Shown here: positions 34,778 to 43,105 of the stretch, one piece after another
Layout of the letters: every line of letters starts with the position of its first letter
Numbering within the stretch: position 1 is the stretch's first letter
From: LMUY01 sp965199165
GTDB lineage: Bacteria > Pseudomonadota > Alphaproteobacteria > Acetobacterales > Acetobacteraceae
Length of the DNA: 64,000 nt
Reading direction: 5' to 3'
Assembly (NCBI GenBank): GCA_965199165.1
Contig: OZ240681.1
Span: 3,658,001 to 3,722,000 of the forward strand
Notes under the pieces: model-generated
What the model saw: the letters and a program-made list of their open reading frames with translations, nothing else
Database searches by the model: none
Told to the model about the DNA's origin: nothing
Position numbers and translations under genes: made by a program

Positions 34778-36562
34778 ATGCACGCCTATCGCACTCATAC
34801 TTGCGACCAACTGCGCGCCAGCGACGCCGGCGCCACCGCGCGGATTTCCGGCTGGGTGCACAGCAAGCGGGACCATGGCGGCCTGCTGTTCATCGACCTG
34901 CGGGACCATCACGGGCTGACCCAGGTGGTGTTCCCCAACGGCAGCCCGGCCTTTGCCGACGCGGACGCGCTGCGGGTGGAAAGCGTCGTCACCATCACCG
35001 GGACCGTCGTGTTGCGCGAAGGCGGCACGGTGAACCCGCGGCTGCCCACCGGCGAGGTCGAGCTGCGGGCGGACGCGCTGACGGTGCAGTCGGCGGCCGC
35101 GGTGCTGCCCTTCCCGGTCGCCGGCGAGGCGGCCACGTCGGAGGAACTGCGGCTGCGCTACCGCTACCTCGACCTGCGGCGCGAGAAGATCCACCGCAAC
35201 ATGATGCTGCGCGCCGGCGTGATCGCCTATCTGCGCCGGCAGATGATCGCGTCCGGGTTCACCGAGTTCCAGACGCCGATCCTCACCGCCTCCTCGCCGG
35301 AGGGGGCGCGCGACTTCCTGGTGCCGTCGCGCACCCATCCCGGCCAGTTCTACGCGCTGCCGCAGGCGCCGCAGCAGTTCAAGCAGCTGGCGATGGTGGC
35401 GGGGTTCGACCGCTACTTCCAGATCGCCCCGTGCTTCCGCGACGAGGCGGGGCGGGCGGACCGTTCGCCGGGCGAGTTCTACCAGCTCGATTTCGAGATG
35501 AGCTTCGTCACGCAGGAGGACGTGTTCACCACGCTGGAGCCGATCATCGCCGGCGTGTTCCGCGAGTTCGGCGGCGGCCGGGTGGTGACGGAGGGTGCGT
35601 TCCCGCGCATCCCCTACGACACGGCGCTGCTGGACTACGGCTCCGACAAGCCGGACCTGCGCAACCCGCTCCGCATCACGGACGTGACGGAGCATTTCGC
35701 CGGCTCCGGCTTCGGGCTGTTCGCCAAGATCGCCGCGTCCGGCGGCGTCGTGCGGGCCATCCCCGCGCCCGGCGCCGGGCCGAAGCCGCGCGGCTTCTTC
35801 GACAAGCTGAACGAGTGGGCGCGCGAGCAAGGCGCCGGCGGACTGGGCTACATCCAGTTCGAGGCGGAGGGCGGGCGTGGCCCGATCGCCAAGAACCTGG
35901 AGCCGGCGCGGGTGGAGGCGATTCGCGTCGCCTGCGGGCTGGGTGCGGGGGATGCCGTGTTCTTCGCCGCCGGGCCGCGCGACGAGGCGGCCAAGTTCAG
36001 CGGCGCCGTGCGCAACCGCATCGGCACGGAGCTGGACCTGTACGAGAAGGACGCGTTCCGCCTGTGCTGGATCACCGACTTCCCGATGTATGAACGCGTG
36101 GAGGAGACGGGGCTGATCGACTTCAGCCACAACCCGTTCTCCATGCCGCAGGGCGGGCTGGAGGCGCTGGACAGCCAGGACCCGCTCACCATCAAGGCCT
36201 ACCAGTACGACATCGTATGCAACGGGGTGGAGCTGTCCTCCGGCGCGATCCGCAATCATCGGCCGGACATCATGATCCGCGCCTTCGCCATCGCCGGCTA
36301 CGACGCGGCGGAGGTGGAGGCGCGGTTCGGCGGCATGCTGTCCGCGTTCCGCTACGGCGCCCCGCCGCATGGCGGCTCGGCCCCGGGCATCGACCGCATT
36401 GTCATGCTGCTGGCCGACGAGCCGAACATCCGCGAAGTGATCCTGTTCCCGCTGAACCAGCAGGGCCAGGACCTGATGATGGGCGCCCCTTCCGCCACCA
36501 CGCCCGCCCGGCTGAAGGAGCTGTCACTCAAGCTCGACCTGCCGCCGGTGAAGAAGGGCTGA
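34778..36562 (+). CDS. aspS: Aspartyl-tRNA synthetase
   Basis: Charges tRNA-Asp (and, in many bacteria of this group, also tRNA-Asn). The 594-aa protein is the bacterial type: N-terminal OB-fold (ISGWVHSKRDHGGLLFIDLRD), class II motif 2 (FRDEAGRADRSPGEFYQLDFEMSF, split around RADR), the bacterial GAD insertion domain in the middle, and motif 3 GGSAPGIDRIVMLL near the end. Start ATG 34778. Whether it is discriminating cannot be settled here. Confidence 0.97.
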   Translation: MHAYRTHTCDQLRASDAGATARISGWVHSKRDHGGLLFIDLRDHHGLTQVVFPNGSPAFADADALRVESVVTITGTVVLREGGTVNPRLPTGEVELRADALTVQSAAAVLPFPVAGEAATSEELRLRYRYLDLRREKIHRNMMLRAGVIAYLRRQMIASGFTEFQTPILTASSPEGARDFLVPSRTHPGQFYALPQAPQQFKQLAMVAGFDRYFQIAPCFRDEAGRADRSPGEFYQLDFEMSFVTQEDVFTTLEPIIAGVFREFGGGRVVTEGAFPRIPYDTALLDYGSDKPDLRNPLRITDVTEHFAGSGFGLFAKIAASGGVVRAIPAPGAGPKPRGFFDKLNEWAREQGAGGLGYIQFEAEGGRGPIAKNLEPARVEAIRVACGLGAGDAVFFAAGPRDEAAKFSGAVRNRIGTELDLYEKDAFRLCWITDFPMYERVEETGLIDFSHNPFSMPQGGLEALDSQDPLTIKAYQYDIVCNGVELSSGAIRNHRPDIMIRAFAIAGYDAAEVEARFGGMLSAFRYGAPPHGGSAPGIDRIVMLLADEPNIREVILFPLNQQGQDLMMGAPSATTPARLKELSLKLDLPPVKKG

Positions 36563-36595
36563 CCGCGACACCCGGGACACGATCACGCAAGCTCC

Positions 36596-36628
36596 CCTAA
36601 AAGCCCTCTCCCAGGAGGCGAGGGAGAC
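36596..36628. repeat. Partial copy of the CCCTCTCCC palindromic element
   Basis: Between aspS and cobS the text AAAAGCCCTCTCCCAGGAGG with flanking bases forms an imperfect palindrome, CCCTCTCCC then GGAGGCGAGGG. It resembles one arm of the four elements inserted in cob genes further on. It may also serve as a weak transcription stop for the converging genes. Confidence 0.45.
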
Positions 36629-36638
36629 CATCGTGCCG

Positions 36639-37349
36639 TCAGAGGCAAAGCGCGGTGAGGCTGGCGCACTCGCTGGCCTGTTCGGCGGCGCCGAGCAAGT
36701 CGCCGGTGTAGCCGCCCAACTGCCGGTGCGCCAGCCAGGCGACGGCAAGGCTCGCCACCCCGGCGGCCACAACGGCGCGGGGCACGACGAACACCAGGAG
36801 GACGGCGAGCCCGAGGCCGATCACGGCCGGGCGCCAGGCCCCGCGCAACGTGGCGGCGAGGCCGTCCGGCCGGGCGGGGTGGAGCAGCAGCAGCGGCAGC
36901 AGGATACCGGCCCGCCCAAGCACCCCGGACCAGAGCATCGCAAGCACGGGGTGGGGCGCCTCGGCCACGCACAGCACGCGCAACAGCACGCTGCCGCAGA
37001 GTGCGAGGGCGCCGTAACTGCCGATCCGGCTGTCCCGCATGATAGCCAGCTTGCGTTCCACCGTCCGGGCGCCGCCCAGCCCATCCGCCGTGTCGGCCAA
37101 GCCATCCTCGTGCAGCCCGCCGGTCACGGCGACCGTGGCGAGCACGGCCCATGTCGCCGCGACGGCCCTCGGCAGCCCGGCATCCAACAGGGCGGCCAGG
37201 AGGGCGCCGCCACTCGCGCCAACCGCCAGCCCCACCAGGGGATAGGCCCAGACACAGTCCGCCGCCGGCGGATGCGATCGTGCGAGCCGCCCCATCGGCA
37301 ACTGGGTGAGCAGGGTGGCCGCCGCGACGAGTTCATCCCAGCGCTTCAT
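36639..37349 (-). CDS. cobS: Cobalamin synthase (adenosylcobinamide-GDP ribazoletransferase)
   Basis: Joins adenosylcobinamide-GDP and alpha-ribazole to make adenosylcobalamin (phosphate); called CobV in Pseudomonas naming. The 236-aa integral membrane protein has several hydrophobic helices and the family motif GGLHEDGLADTADGLGG near residues 71-87, with the aspartates thought to hold magnesium. Start ATG 37349 overlaps the cobT stop as ATGA. Last gene of cobB-cobT-cobS. Confidence 0.94.
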   Translation of the reverse strand: MKRWDELVAAATLLTQLPMGRLARSHPPAADCVWAYPLVGLAVGASGGALLAALLDAGLPRAVAATWAVLATVAVTGGLHEDGLADTADGLGGARTVERKLAIMRDSRIGSYGALALCGSVLLRVLCVAEAPHPVLAMLWSGVLGRAGILLPLLLLHPARPDGLAATLRGAWRPAVIGLGLAVLLVFVVPRAVVAAGVASLAVAWLAHRQLGGYTGDLLGAAEQASECASLTALCL

Positions 37350-38341
37350 GCCTCGCGGGCGGCGACGCTGGCTTCGGCGAAGGTCGCCATGCCGGCGTGG
37401 CACGCCAGCGCCGCCCGCAGCAGCGGCACGGCGAGCGCCGCTCCGGACGCCTCGCCCAACCGCATGCCGAGGTCGAGCAGCGGCGGCATCGACAGGACCT
37501 CCAGCAGCCGGCGGTGCGCGGCCTCGGCCGAGACATGCGCCGCCACGCAGTGGTCCAGCGCGCCGGGCCGCGCCACCGCCAACGCCGCCGCCGCCGAGGT
37601 GCAGACGAAGCCGTCCAGCAGCACGGGGATGCCGTGTTGCCGCGCCGCCACCACCGCCCCCGCGATCGCCGCCAATTCCCGCCCGCCGAGGCAGCGAGCC
37701 AGCTCGATCGGGTCCGCCCCGGCGTGGCGCGTCGCCGCGGCTTGGACCACCTGCCGCTTGCGGGCCAACCCGGCCGCGTCCACGCCGGTGCCGAGCCCGG
37801 TCCAGTCGGCGCCGCCGATCAAGGCGGTGCACAGCGCCGCCGCGGCCGTGGTGTTGCCGATCCCCATTTCTCCCAGGCAAAGCAGATCGGTGCCGGGCTG
37901 CACCGCCTGCCGCCCGGCTGCCAGCGCCGCCGCGAAGCCGGCCGGGTCCATCGCTGGTCCGTACAGCATGTCCGCCGTGGGCGTGTCGAGTTGCAGCGGG
38001 ACCACGCGCAGGGAGGCGCCGGCGATCCGGGCCAACTGGTTGATCGCCGCGCCACCCGCGGCGAAATTCCCCACCATCTGCGCCGTAACCTCGGCCGGGT
38101 AGGGCGAGACACCGTGCGCGACCACGCCGTGGTTGCCCGCAAACACGACCACCTCCACCCGGTCGAGGCGCGGCACGGGACGGCGCTGCCAGCGGGCCAG
38201 CCACGCCACCAGGCTCTCCAGCCGTCCGAGGCTGCCCAGCGGCTTGGTCAACGTGTCCTGGCGCGCCGCCACGATCGCGGCGGACGCGTCGTCGCCCGCG
38301 GGCAGGTCGGCCAGGGCGGCGCGGAGTTCTTCGGCTGTCAT
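37346..38341 (-). CDS. cobT: Nicotinate-nucleotide-dimethylbenzimidazole phosphoribosyltransferase
   Basis: Makes alpha-ribazole phosphate from dimethylbenzimidazole and nicotinate mononucleotide (CobU in Pseudomonas naming; not the chelatase subunit also called CobT). The 331-aa protein shows FAGNHGVVAHGVSPYP near 103, GEMGIGNTTAAAAL near 163, and GMRLGEASGAALAVPLL near the C-terminus containing the catalytic glutamate. Coupled by ATGA overlaps to cobB upstream and cobS downstream. Confidence 0.95.
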   Translation of the reverse strand: MTAEELRAALADLPAGDDASAAIVAARQDTLTKPLGSLGRLESLVAWLARWQRRPVPRLDRVEVVVFAGNHGVVAHGVSPYPAEVTAQMVGNFAAGGAAINQLARIAGASLRVVPLQLDTPTADMLYGPAMDPAGFAAALAAGRQAVQPGTDLLCLGEMGIGNTTAAAALCTALIGGADWTGLGTGVDAAGLARKRQVVQAAATRHAGADPIELARCLGGRELAAIAGAVVAARQHGIPVLLDGFVCTSAAAALAVARPGALDHCVAAHVSAEAAHRRLLEVLSMPPLLDLGMRLGEASGAALAVPLLRAALACHAGMATFAEASVAAREA

Positions 38342-39717
38342 GCCGGCTCGCGCGCCATGGCGTGGAAGAACGAACCGGTGACCGTTCCGCGCCGCCCGCC
38401 CGCCGGCCCGAGCATGGTTCCAGCTGCGTCCTGCATCGTGGCGTAGGGCGCGTCCGTCCCGGGTTCGGTGACGGTGGCGTAGTGGAACTCGTGCCCGCGC
38501 AGCACGGTGCCGTCCGGCAGGGTCGCACGGCGGTAGCCGAGGTGCAGCGCCCTACGAGCGAAGCTGGTGGCGTGGCTCAACAGGCCGGCCATGGCGTGCC
38601 GTGCGCCGTCCGCATCGGTCAGCCCGGCGCCGAGCACCATGTGGCCGCCGCACTCGCCATGCACCGGCCGGGTGGCGGCGAACCGGCGCAGCCCAGACTG
38701 GAACCGCGTAGCCGCGGCAAGCCGGCCGGCGTGCAGTTCCGGATAGCCGCCCGGCAGCCAGCAGCAATCCGCATCGTCGGGCGGCGCTTCGCCCGCCAGC
38801 GGTGAGAACGGCAGCAGTTCCGCCCCTGCGGCACGCCAGGCGGCGAGCACGTGCGGGTAGGTGAAGGAGAAGGCAGCGTCGCGCGCGAGGGCGATGCGCT
38901 GGCCCAGGGGTGACAAAGCCTCGCCCTCCCGCTGGCGGGAGAGGGTCGGCGTGAGGGTGGCGTCGCCCGCACCGGTCGTCATCTGCGGGTCGGCCACCCT
39001 CACCCCTCCCTCTCCCGCCAGCGGGAGAGGGCTTAGGCACTCCTGAAATCCCGCCAGGATCCGTTCCATATCCAGGCAACGCTCCGCCATGTCCGCCAAC
39101 CGCGTCAGTTGGGCGTCCAGCGTCGGATGCTCCTCCGCCTGCACCAGGCCAAGGTGCCGCTCCGGCAGCGTCAACGTCGCATCCCGCGCCACGCTGCCCA
39201 ACACCGGCAGCCGCATCGCCGCCTCGACGGAGCGACGGTGCTTCGGGCTGCCCACGCGGTTCAGCACCACGCCGCCCACCCGCACCGCCGGGTCGAACCC
39301 GCCCATCCCCTGCGCAACGGCAGCGGCGGTCTGCGCCTGGCCGGACACGTCCAGCACCAGCAGCACCGGCAGGCCGTAGCGTGCCGCCAGGTCGGCGGCG
39401 CTTCCAGTCCGGCCCGGCGGTCCGGCCACGCCGTCGAATAGCCCCATGGCGCTTTCCACCACCAGGAACGCGGCATCGCTGGCCGCTGCGGCGAACAGCC
39501 CGTCCAGCAGGGCCGGCGGCATCGCCCAGCTGTCGAGGTTGACGCCCGGCGCACCCGACGCGGCGGCGTGGAACGCCGGGTCGATGTAGTCCGGGCCGCA
39601 TTTCGCCGTCCGCACCCGAATGCCGCGCCGGCGCAGCGCCGCCACCAGCGCCAGGGTCACCGTCGTCTTGCCGCTGCCCGAGCGCGGCGCGGCGACCAGC
39701 CAGCCGGGCACCGTCAT
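38338..39717 (-). CDS. cobB: Cobyrinate/hydrogenobyrinate a,c-diamide synthase
   Basis: Glutamine- and ATP-dependent amidation of the corrin ring at positions a and c. The 459-aa protein has an N-terminal P-loop (APRSGSGKTTV, residues 9-19) and a C-terminal glutamine amidotransferase domain with nucleophile cysteine in HGECGGHMVLG. About 38 residues between the domains (near 228-266: PLPLAGEG ... TPTLSRQREGE) come from an in-frame palindromic repeat and are not part of the family. ATG 39717 has AGGA four bases upstream. Starts only 14 bp from the divergent cbiD. Confidence 0.95.
   Translation of the reverse strand: MTVPGWLVAAPRSGSGKTTVTLALVAALRRRGIRVRTAKCGPDYIDPAFHAAASGAPGVNLDSWAMPPALLDGLFAAAASDAAFLVVESAMGLFDGVAGPPGRTGSAADLAARYGLPVLLVLDVSGQAQTAAAVAQGMGGFDPAVRVGGVVLNRVGSPKHRRSVEAAMRLPVLGSVARDATLTLPERHLGLVQAEEHPTLDAQLTRLADMAERCLDMERILAGFQECLSPLPLAGEGGVRVADPQMTTGAGDATLTPTLSRQREGEALSPLGQRIALARDAAFSFTYPHVLAAWRAAGAELLPFSPLAGEAPPDDADCCWLPGGYPELHAGRLAAATRFQSGLRRFAATRPVHGECGGHMVLGAGLTDADGARHAMAGLLSHATSFARRALHLGYRRATLPDGTVLRGHEFHYATVTEPGTDAPYATMQDAAGTMLGPAGGRRGTVTGSFFHAMAREPA
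38919..39032. repeat. In-frame palindromic element inside cobB
   Basis: Two inverted arms, 38919-38962 and 38992-39032, each containing CCCGCTGGCGGGAGAGGG or its complement and GTGAGGGTGGC, surround a 29-bp centre. Each arm is itself a hairpin. The insert keeps the reading frame, adding about 38 residues at a domain boundary where they can be tolerated. Related to the elements in cobE, cobG and cobN. Confidence 0.85.
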
Positions 39718-39731
39718 GCTATCCTGCCCCG

Positions 39732-40757
39732 GTGGAGAACGGCACCCATCTGCGGCGCGGCTGGACCACCGGCGCCTGCGCGGCGGCGGCGGCCAAGGCG
39801 GCGTTCACCGCCCTGTGCACCGGCGCCTTCCCGGACCCGGTGGACATCCCGCTGCCCCGCGGCGGCCGGGCCGCCTTCGCCCTGGCGGAGACCCGGCTGG
39901 ACGGCCAGTCCGCCCATGCCGCCATCGTCAAGGACGCCGGCGACGACCCGGACGTCACGCACGGCGCGCTCATCCGCGTCCGCGTCACGCCGGCCGGCCC
40001 CGGCGTGACGTTCCGCGCCGGCCCGGGCGTCGGCACCGTCAGCCGCGCCGGGCTGCCCATCCCGCCCGGCGAACCCGCGATCAACCCGGTGCCGCGCCAG
40101 ATGGTCCGCGACGCCCTGGCGGAGGTCGGGCCCGCCGACGTGGAGGTGGAGATCGGCGTGGCGGATGGCGAGCGTCTGGCCGAGCGCACGCTGAACCGCC
40201 GCCTGGGGATCGTCGGCGGCCTGTCCATCCTGGGCACCACGGGGATCGTCGTGCCGTATTCCTGCGCCGCCTGGATCGACACCATCCACCGCGGCGTCGA
40301 CGTGGCCCGGGCGGCGGGGCTGCGGCACGTCGCCGGGTCGACCGGCAGCACCAGCGAGGCCGCCGTGGCGGCGCTGCACCACTTGCCGGAGATCGCGCTG
40401 ATCGAGATGGGGGACTTCGTCGGCGGCCTGCTGCGTTACCTGCGCCGCCACCCGGTGGATCGCCTGACCATCGCGGGGGGTGTCGCCAAGATGGCCAAGC
40501 TGGCGCAAGGCCGGCTCGACCTGCACAGCAAGCGCGGTTCGGTGGACATGGCGAACCTGGCGAGCCTGGCCGACGTGCCCGCGGTCGCGGCGGTGGACAC
40601 GGTCGCAGAGGCGTTCCTGGTCGCACCCGCCTTGGGCCAGGCCGTGGCAGCGCGGGCGTGGCAGACCGCCGCGGCGGCGCTGGACGGCGCACCCGTGGCG
40701 CTGGACCTGGCGGTGTTCGACCGCGAAGGGCGGCTGGTCGGGCATCACGGGCGGTAG
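39732..40757 (+). CDS. cbiD: Cobalt-precorrin-5B C1-methyltransferase CbiD
   Basis: Methylates C-1 of the corrin ring after loss of the two-carbon fragment; the step done by CobF in the classical aerobic pathway. The 341-aa protein shows LRRGWTTGACAAAAAKAA at its start, VGGLSILGTTGIV near 157, and the family C-terminal GVAKMAKLAQG and HSKRGSVDM motifs. GTG start at 39732, with no visible ribosome site and 14 bp from cobB. The 3' end overlaps the convergent cobM end by 13 bases. Its presence with CobG and CobN makes this a mixed set. Confidence 0.94.
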   Translation: MENGTHLRRGWTTGACAAAAAKAAFTALCTGAFPDPVDIPLPRGGRAAFALAETRLDGQSAHAAIVKDAGDDPDVTHGALIRVRVTPAGPGVTFRAGPGVGTVSRAGLPIPPGEPAINPVPRQMVRDALAEVGPADVEVEIGVADGERLAERTLNRRLGIVGGLSILGTTGIVVPYSCAAWIDTIHRGVDVARAAGLRHVAGSTGSTSEAAVAALHHLPEIALIEMGDFVGGLLRYLRRHPVDRLTIAGGVAKMAKLAQGRLDLHSKRGSVDMANLASLADVPAVAAVDTVAEAFLVAPALGQAVAARAWQTAAAALDGAPVALDLAVFDREGRLVGHHGR

Positions 40758-41485
40758 CGCCGGACGTAGCCCGGACTGTAGAGCGCGCTGTCGTCGAAAT
40801 CCCTCGGCTCGAGTGCTCGGCCGACGAGCAGCAGTGCGGTCCGTTCCACGCCCGCGGCGTCCAGCGTCGCCAGCGTCGCGCGGATGACCCGTTGCTCCGG
40901 CCAGGTGGCGCGGACCACGAGCGCCGCCGGGCAGTCGGCGCCGTAATGCGGCACCAGCACCGTACGGGCCTGCTCCAGCAGCGCCGCCGCCAGATGGATC
41001 GCCAGCGTGGCCCCGGTCGCCGCGTAGGCCGCCAGCGCCTCGCCGGGCGGCATGGCGGAGGCACGGCCCGGCAGGCGGGTGAGCACCACGGTCTGCGCCA
41101 CGCCTGGCACGGTCAGTTCGCGCCCCAGCACGGCGGCGGCGGCGGCGAAGGCCGGCACGCCGGGCGTGAGGGTGTAGGGGATGGCGCGCCGGTCCAAACG
41201 GCGAAGCTGCTCCGCCACGGCGCTGTAGAGCGAGAGGTCGCCCGAATGCAGCCGCGCCACGTCCTGCCCGGCGGCATGCGCGGCCACGAACTCCCGCTCG
41301 ATCGCGTCGAGGTCGAGCGGGGCGGTGTCCACCAGCCGGGCCTGCGGGCCGCAATGGCCGAGCAGATCGCGCGGCACGATCGACCCGGCGTAGAGGCACA
41401 CCGGGCAGGCGGCGAGCAACCGGGCGCCGCGCAGGGTGATGAGGTCCGCGGCGCCGGGGCCGGCGCCGATGAAATGGATCGTCAC
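40745..41485 (-). CDS. cobM: Precorrin-4 C11-methyltransferase
   Basis: SAM-dependent methylation at C-11. The 246-aa protein starts with the SUMT-family loop IGAGPGAADLITLRGARLL and has VARLHSGDLSLYSA near 78 and LTPGVPAFAAAAA near 105. GTG start at 41485, overlapping the cobE stop as GTGA. Third gene of cobL-cobE-cobM. Convergent overlap with cbiD. Confidence 0.95.
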   Translation of the reverse strand: MTIHFIGAGPGAADLITLRGARLLAACPVCLYAGSIVPRDLLGHCGPQARLVDTAPLDLDAIEREFVAAHAAGQDVARLHSGDLSLYSAVAEQLRRLDRRAIPYTLTPGVPAFAAAAAVLGRELTVPGVAQTVVLTRLPGRASAMPPGEALAAYAATGATLAIHLAAALLEQARTVLVPHYGADCPAALVVRATWPEQRVIRATLATLDAAGVERTALLLVGRALEPRDFDDSALYSPGYVRRYRP

Positions 41486-41898
41486 GGCACGCCCTCACCC
41501 CGACCCTCTCCCAGAGGGAGCAGAAAGCCCTCTCCCTTTGGGAGGGGGTTGGGTGAGGGTCGTTCCGAGAGCGCGCACGTCGCCGAATCGTTCCCGAACC
41601 GCACCAGCACCAGCCGCCCTCCGCCCGCAAGTGCCGCTGCCTCCGCAATCGATGCGTGTCCCGTCACCCTCGCCACCGTCGCGGAACGCGTCGGGCAGCG
41701 CGCCTGCACGGCGGCCAAGGCGGCATCCTCCACCCACTCCAGCGCCACGCCGAGCAGCCGCGCGGCCTCTACCAGCCCCGCCTCGGCCCGCTTCCAGGCG
41801 GGCGCGGCCAGCACCTCCGCGCCGCCCGCCTGCCGCACCAGTTCCACGATCGCCTCCGCCGGGCAGCCGCGGCGGCAGCCGATGCCGGCGACGATCAC
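41482..41898 (-). CDS. cobE: CobE / CbiG C-terminal-domain protein
   Basis: Single-domain protein of 138 aa similar to the C-terminal part of CbiG, involved in corrin ring processing, with exact role uncertain. It begins with GIGCRRGCPAEAI, and the conserved region runs to about residue 112 (LVLVRFGND). The last 26 residues (SPNPLPKGEGFLLPLGEGRG) come from a palindromic repeat that also supplies the end of the gene. GTG start 41898 overlaps the cobL stop as GTGA; the stop overlaps the cobM start. Confidence 0.85.
   Translation of the reverse strand: MIVAGIGCRRGCPAEAIVELVRQAGGAEVLAAPAWKRAEAGLVEAARLLGVALEWVEDAALAAVQARCPTRSATVARVTGHASIAEAAALAGGGRLVLVRFGNDSATCALSERPSPNPLPKGEGFLLPLGEGRGEGVP
41490..41561. 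repeat. Palindromic element forming the 3' end of cobE
   Basis: CCCTCACCCCGACCCTC opens the element and GGTTGGGTGAGGGTCG closes it, with the inner palindrome CCCTCTCCCTTTGGGAGGG. Inserted in frame, five bases before the cobM start codon. Same family as the cobG and cobN copies. Confidence 0.85.
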
Positions 41899-43091
41899 GG
41901 TTTGGTCGCCGACCACTGCGTCACCGTCATCGCCGGGCGGAACGCGTGCATGGAGCCGACGGCATCCAGCCGTTCCACCGACAGCCGCAGCAGGGTCCCG
42001 CCAAGGCGCGCCTGTGCCGCGATCAGCGTCGCCTCCGTCTCCAGCGTGACCGCATTGGCAACGATCCGGCCGTCTGCCGGCAGGGCGGCCCAGGCGGCGT
42101 CCACGACCCCGCCGCGATGCGCGCCGCCGCCGAGGAACACGGCGTGCGGCGGCCGCAGCCCGGCCAACGCCTCCGGGGCGGCGCCGTGCACGACCGCCAG
42201 GCCCGGCACGCCGAGGCGCTCGGCATTGCGCGCGATGCGTGCGGTGCGCGCGGCGTCCGGTTCGATCGCCACGGCACGGTTGGCCGGGTGGCGCAGCATC
42301 CACTCGATCCCGATCGACCCGGCGCCCCCTCCCACGTCCCAAAGCATCTCGCCCCGGCGCGGCGCCAGGGTCGAGAGCGTCACCGCGCGGACCTCCCGCC
42401 GGGTGAGTTGGCCGTCATGCTCGAACAGCGCGTCCGGCAAGCCGCTGGCAAGGTGCTGCTGCACGCGGCCCGAAACGGTGACTGCCACCGTGTTGAGCGG
42501 GTGGATGTCCGCCAGGCCGAACGCGGCGGCGGTGGTGGAGCGGATGCGCTCCGCCGGTCCCCCCATCGCCTCCAGCACCACCAGTCCGGACTCGCCGAAC
42601 CCGCGGTCCCGCAGCAGCGTGGCCAGCGCGGCCGGCGTGCCGGCGTCCGCCGACAGCACCAGCAGCCGCGCACCAGGTTGCAGGAACGGCACGATGGCAG
42701 GCAACGGCCGACCGCAGGCTGACAGCTCCGCCACCTCCGTCACCGACCAGCCGAGCCGCGCCCGCGCCAGCGCGAAGGCGGACGGTGCCGGGTAGCAGGC
42801 GATTTCCGCGGGCGGCAGCAGCCGCACCAGCGCCGCGCCGACGCCGAAGCAGAACGGGTCGCCCGACGCCAACACCGCCGTGGGGCTGCCGCGACGCGCC
42901 AGAATCGCCGGGTAGGCATCCTCTATCGGGCTGGGCCAGGCCAATCGTTCGGCGGTGATCGCCGCCTCCGCCAGCGCCAGATGCCGCCGGCCGCCGGCCA
43001 CCAGGCCGGCCGCTGCCACCGCGGCGTGTGCAGCGGGGGACAAGTGGCCGTCCTCGCCGATGCCGACGATGGCGAGCCACGGCGCCGTCAT
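41895..43091 (-). CDS. cobL: Precorrin-6Y C5,15-methyltransferase (decarboxylating)
   Basis: Bifunctional: methylates C-5 and C-15 and decarboxylates the ring-C acetate. The 398-aa protein is a CbiE-CbiT fusion. The N-terminal tetrapyrrole methylase domain has AIVGIGEDGHLSPAA at residues 7-21 and LASGDPFCFG near 90. The C-terminal Rossmann methyltransferase has LWDVGGGAGSIGIEWML near 246. ATG 43091 is 14 bp from the divergent cobK start. First gene of cobL-cobE-cobM. Confidence 0.95.
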   Translation of the reverse strand: MTAPWLAIVGIGEDGHLSPAAHAAVAAAGLVAGGRRHLALAEAAITAERLAWPSPIEDAYPAILARRGSPTAVLASGDPFCFGVGAALVRLLPPAEIACYPAPSAFALARARLGWSVTEVAELSACGRPLPAIVPFLQPGARLLVLSADAGTPAALATLLRDRGFGESGLVVLEAMGGPAERIRSTTAAAFGLADIHPLNTVAVTVSGRVQQHLASGLPDALFEHDGQLTRREVRAVTLSTLAPRRGEMLWDVGGGAGSIGIEWMLRHPANRAVAIEPDAARTARIARNAERLGVPGLAVVHGAAPEALAGLRPPHAVFLGGGAHRGGVVDAAWAALPADGRIVANAVTLETEATLIAAQARLGGTLLRLSVERLDAVGSMHAFRPAMTVTQWSATKP

Positions 43092-43105
43092 GCCACAACC
43101 GGCGC

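Noticed and set aside
37346..38341. CobT/CobS as the chelatase subunits needed by CobN
   Set aside because: Sequence motifs show they are the phosphoribosyltransferase and cobalamin synthase, which share the names only.
37350..38528. N-terminal extension of the CobS frame
   Set aside because: It runs through cobT in the wrong frame; CobS homologues start at MKRWDEL (37349).
38919..39032. CRISPR-like repeat pair
   Set aside because: Only two inverted, unequal arms; no regularly spaced direct repeats or spacers, and no cas genes anywhere.
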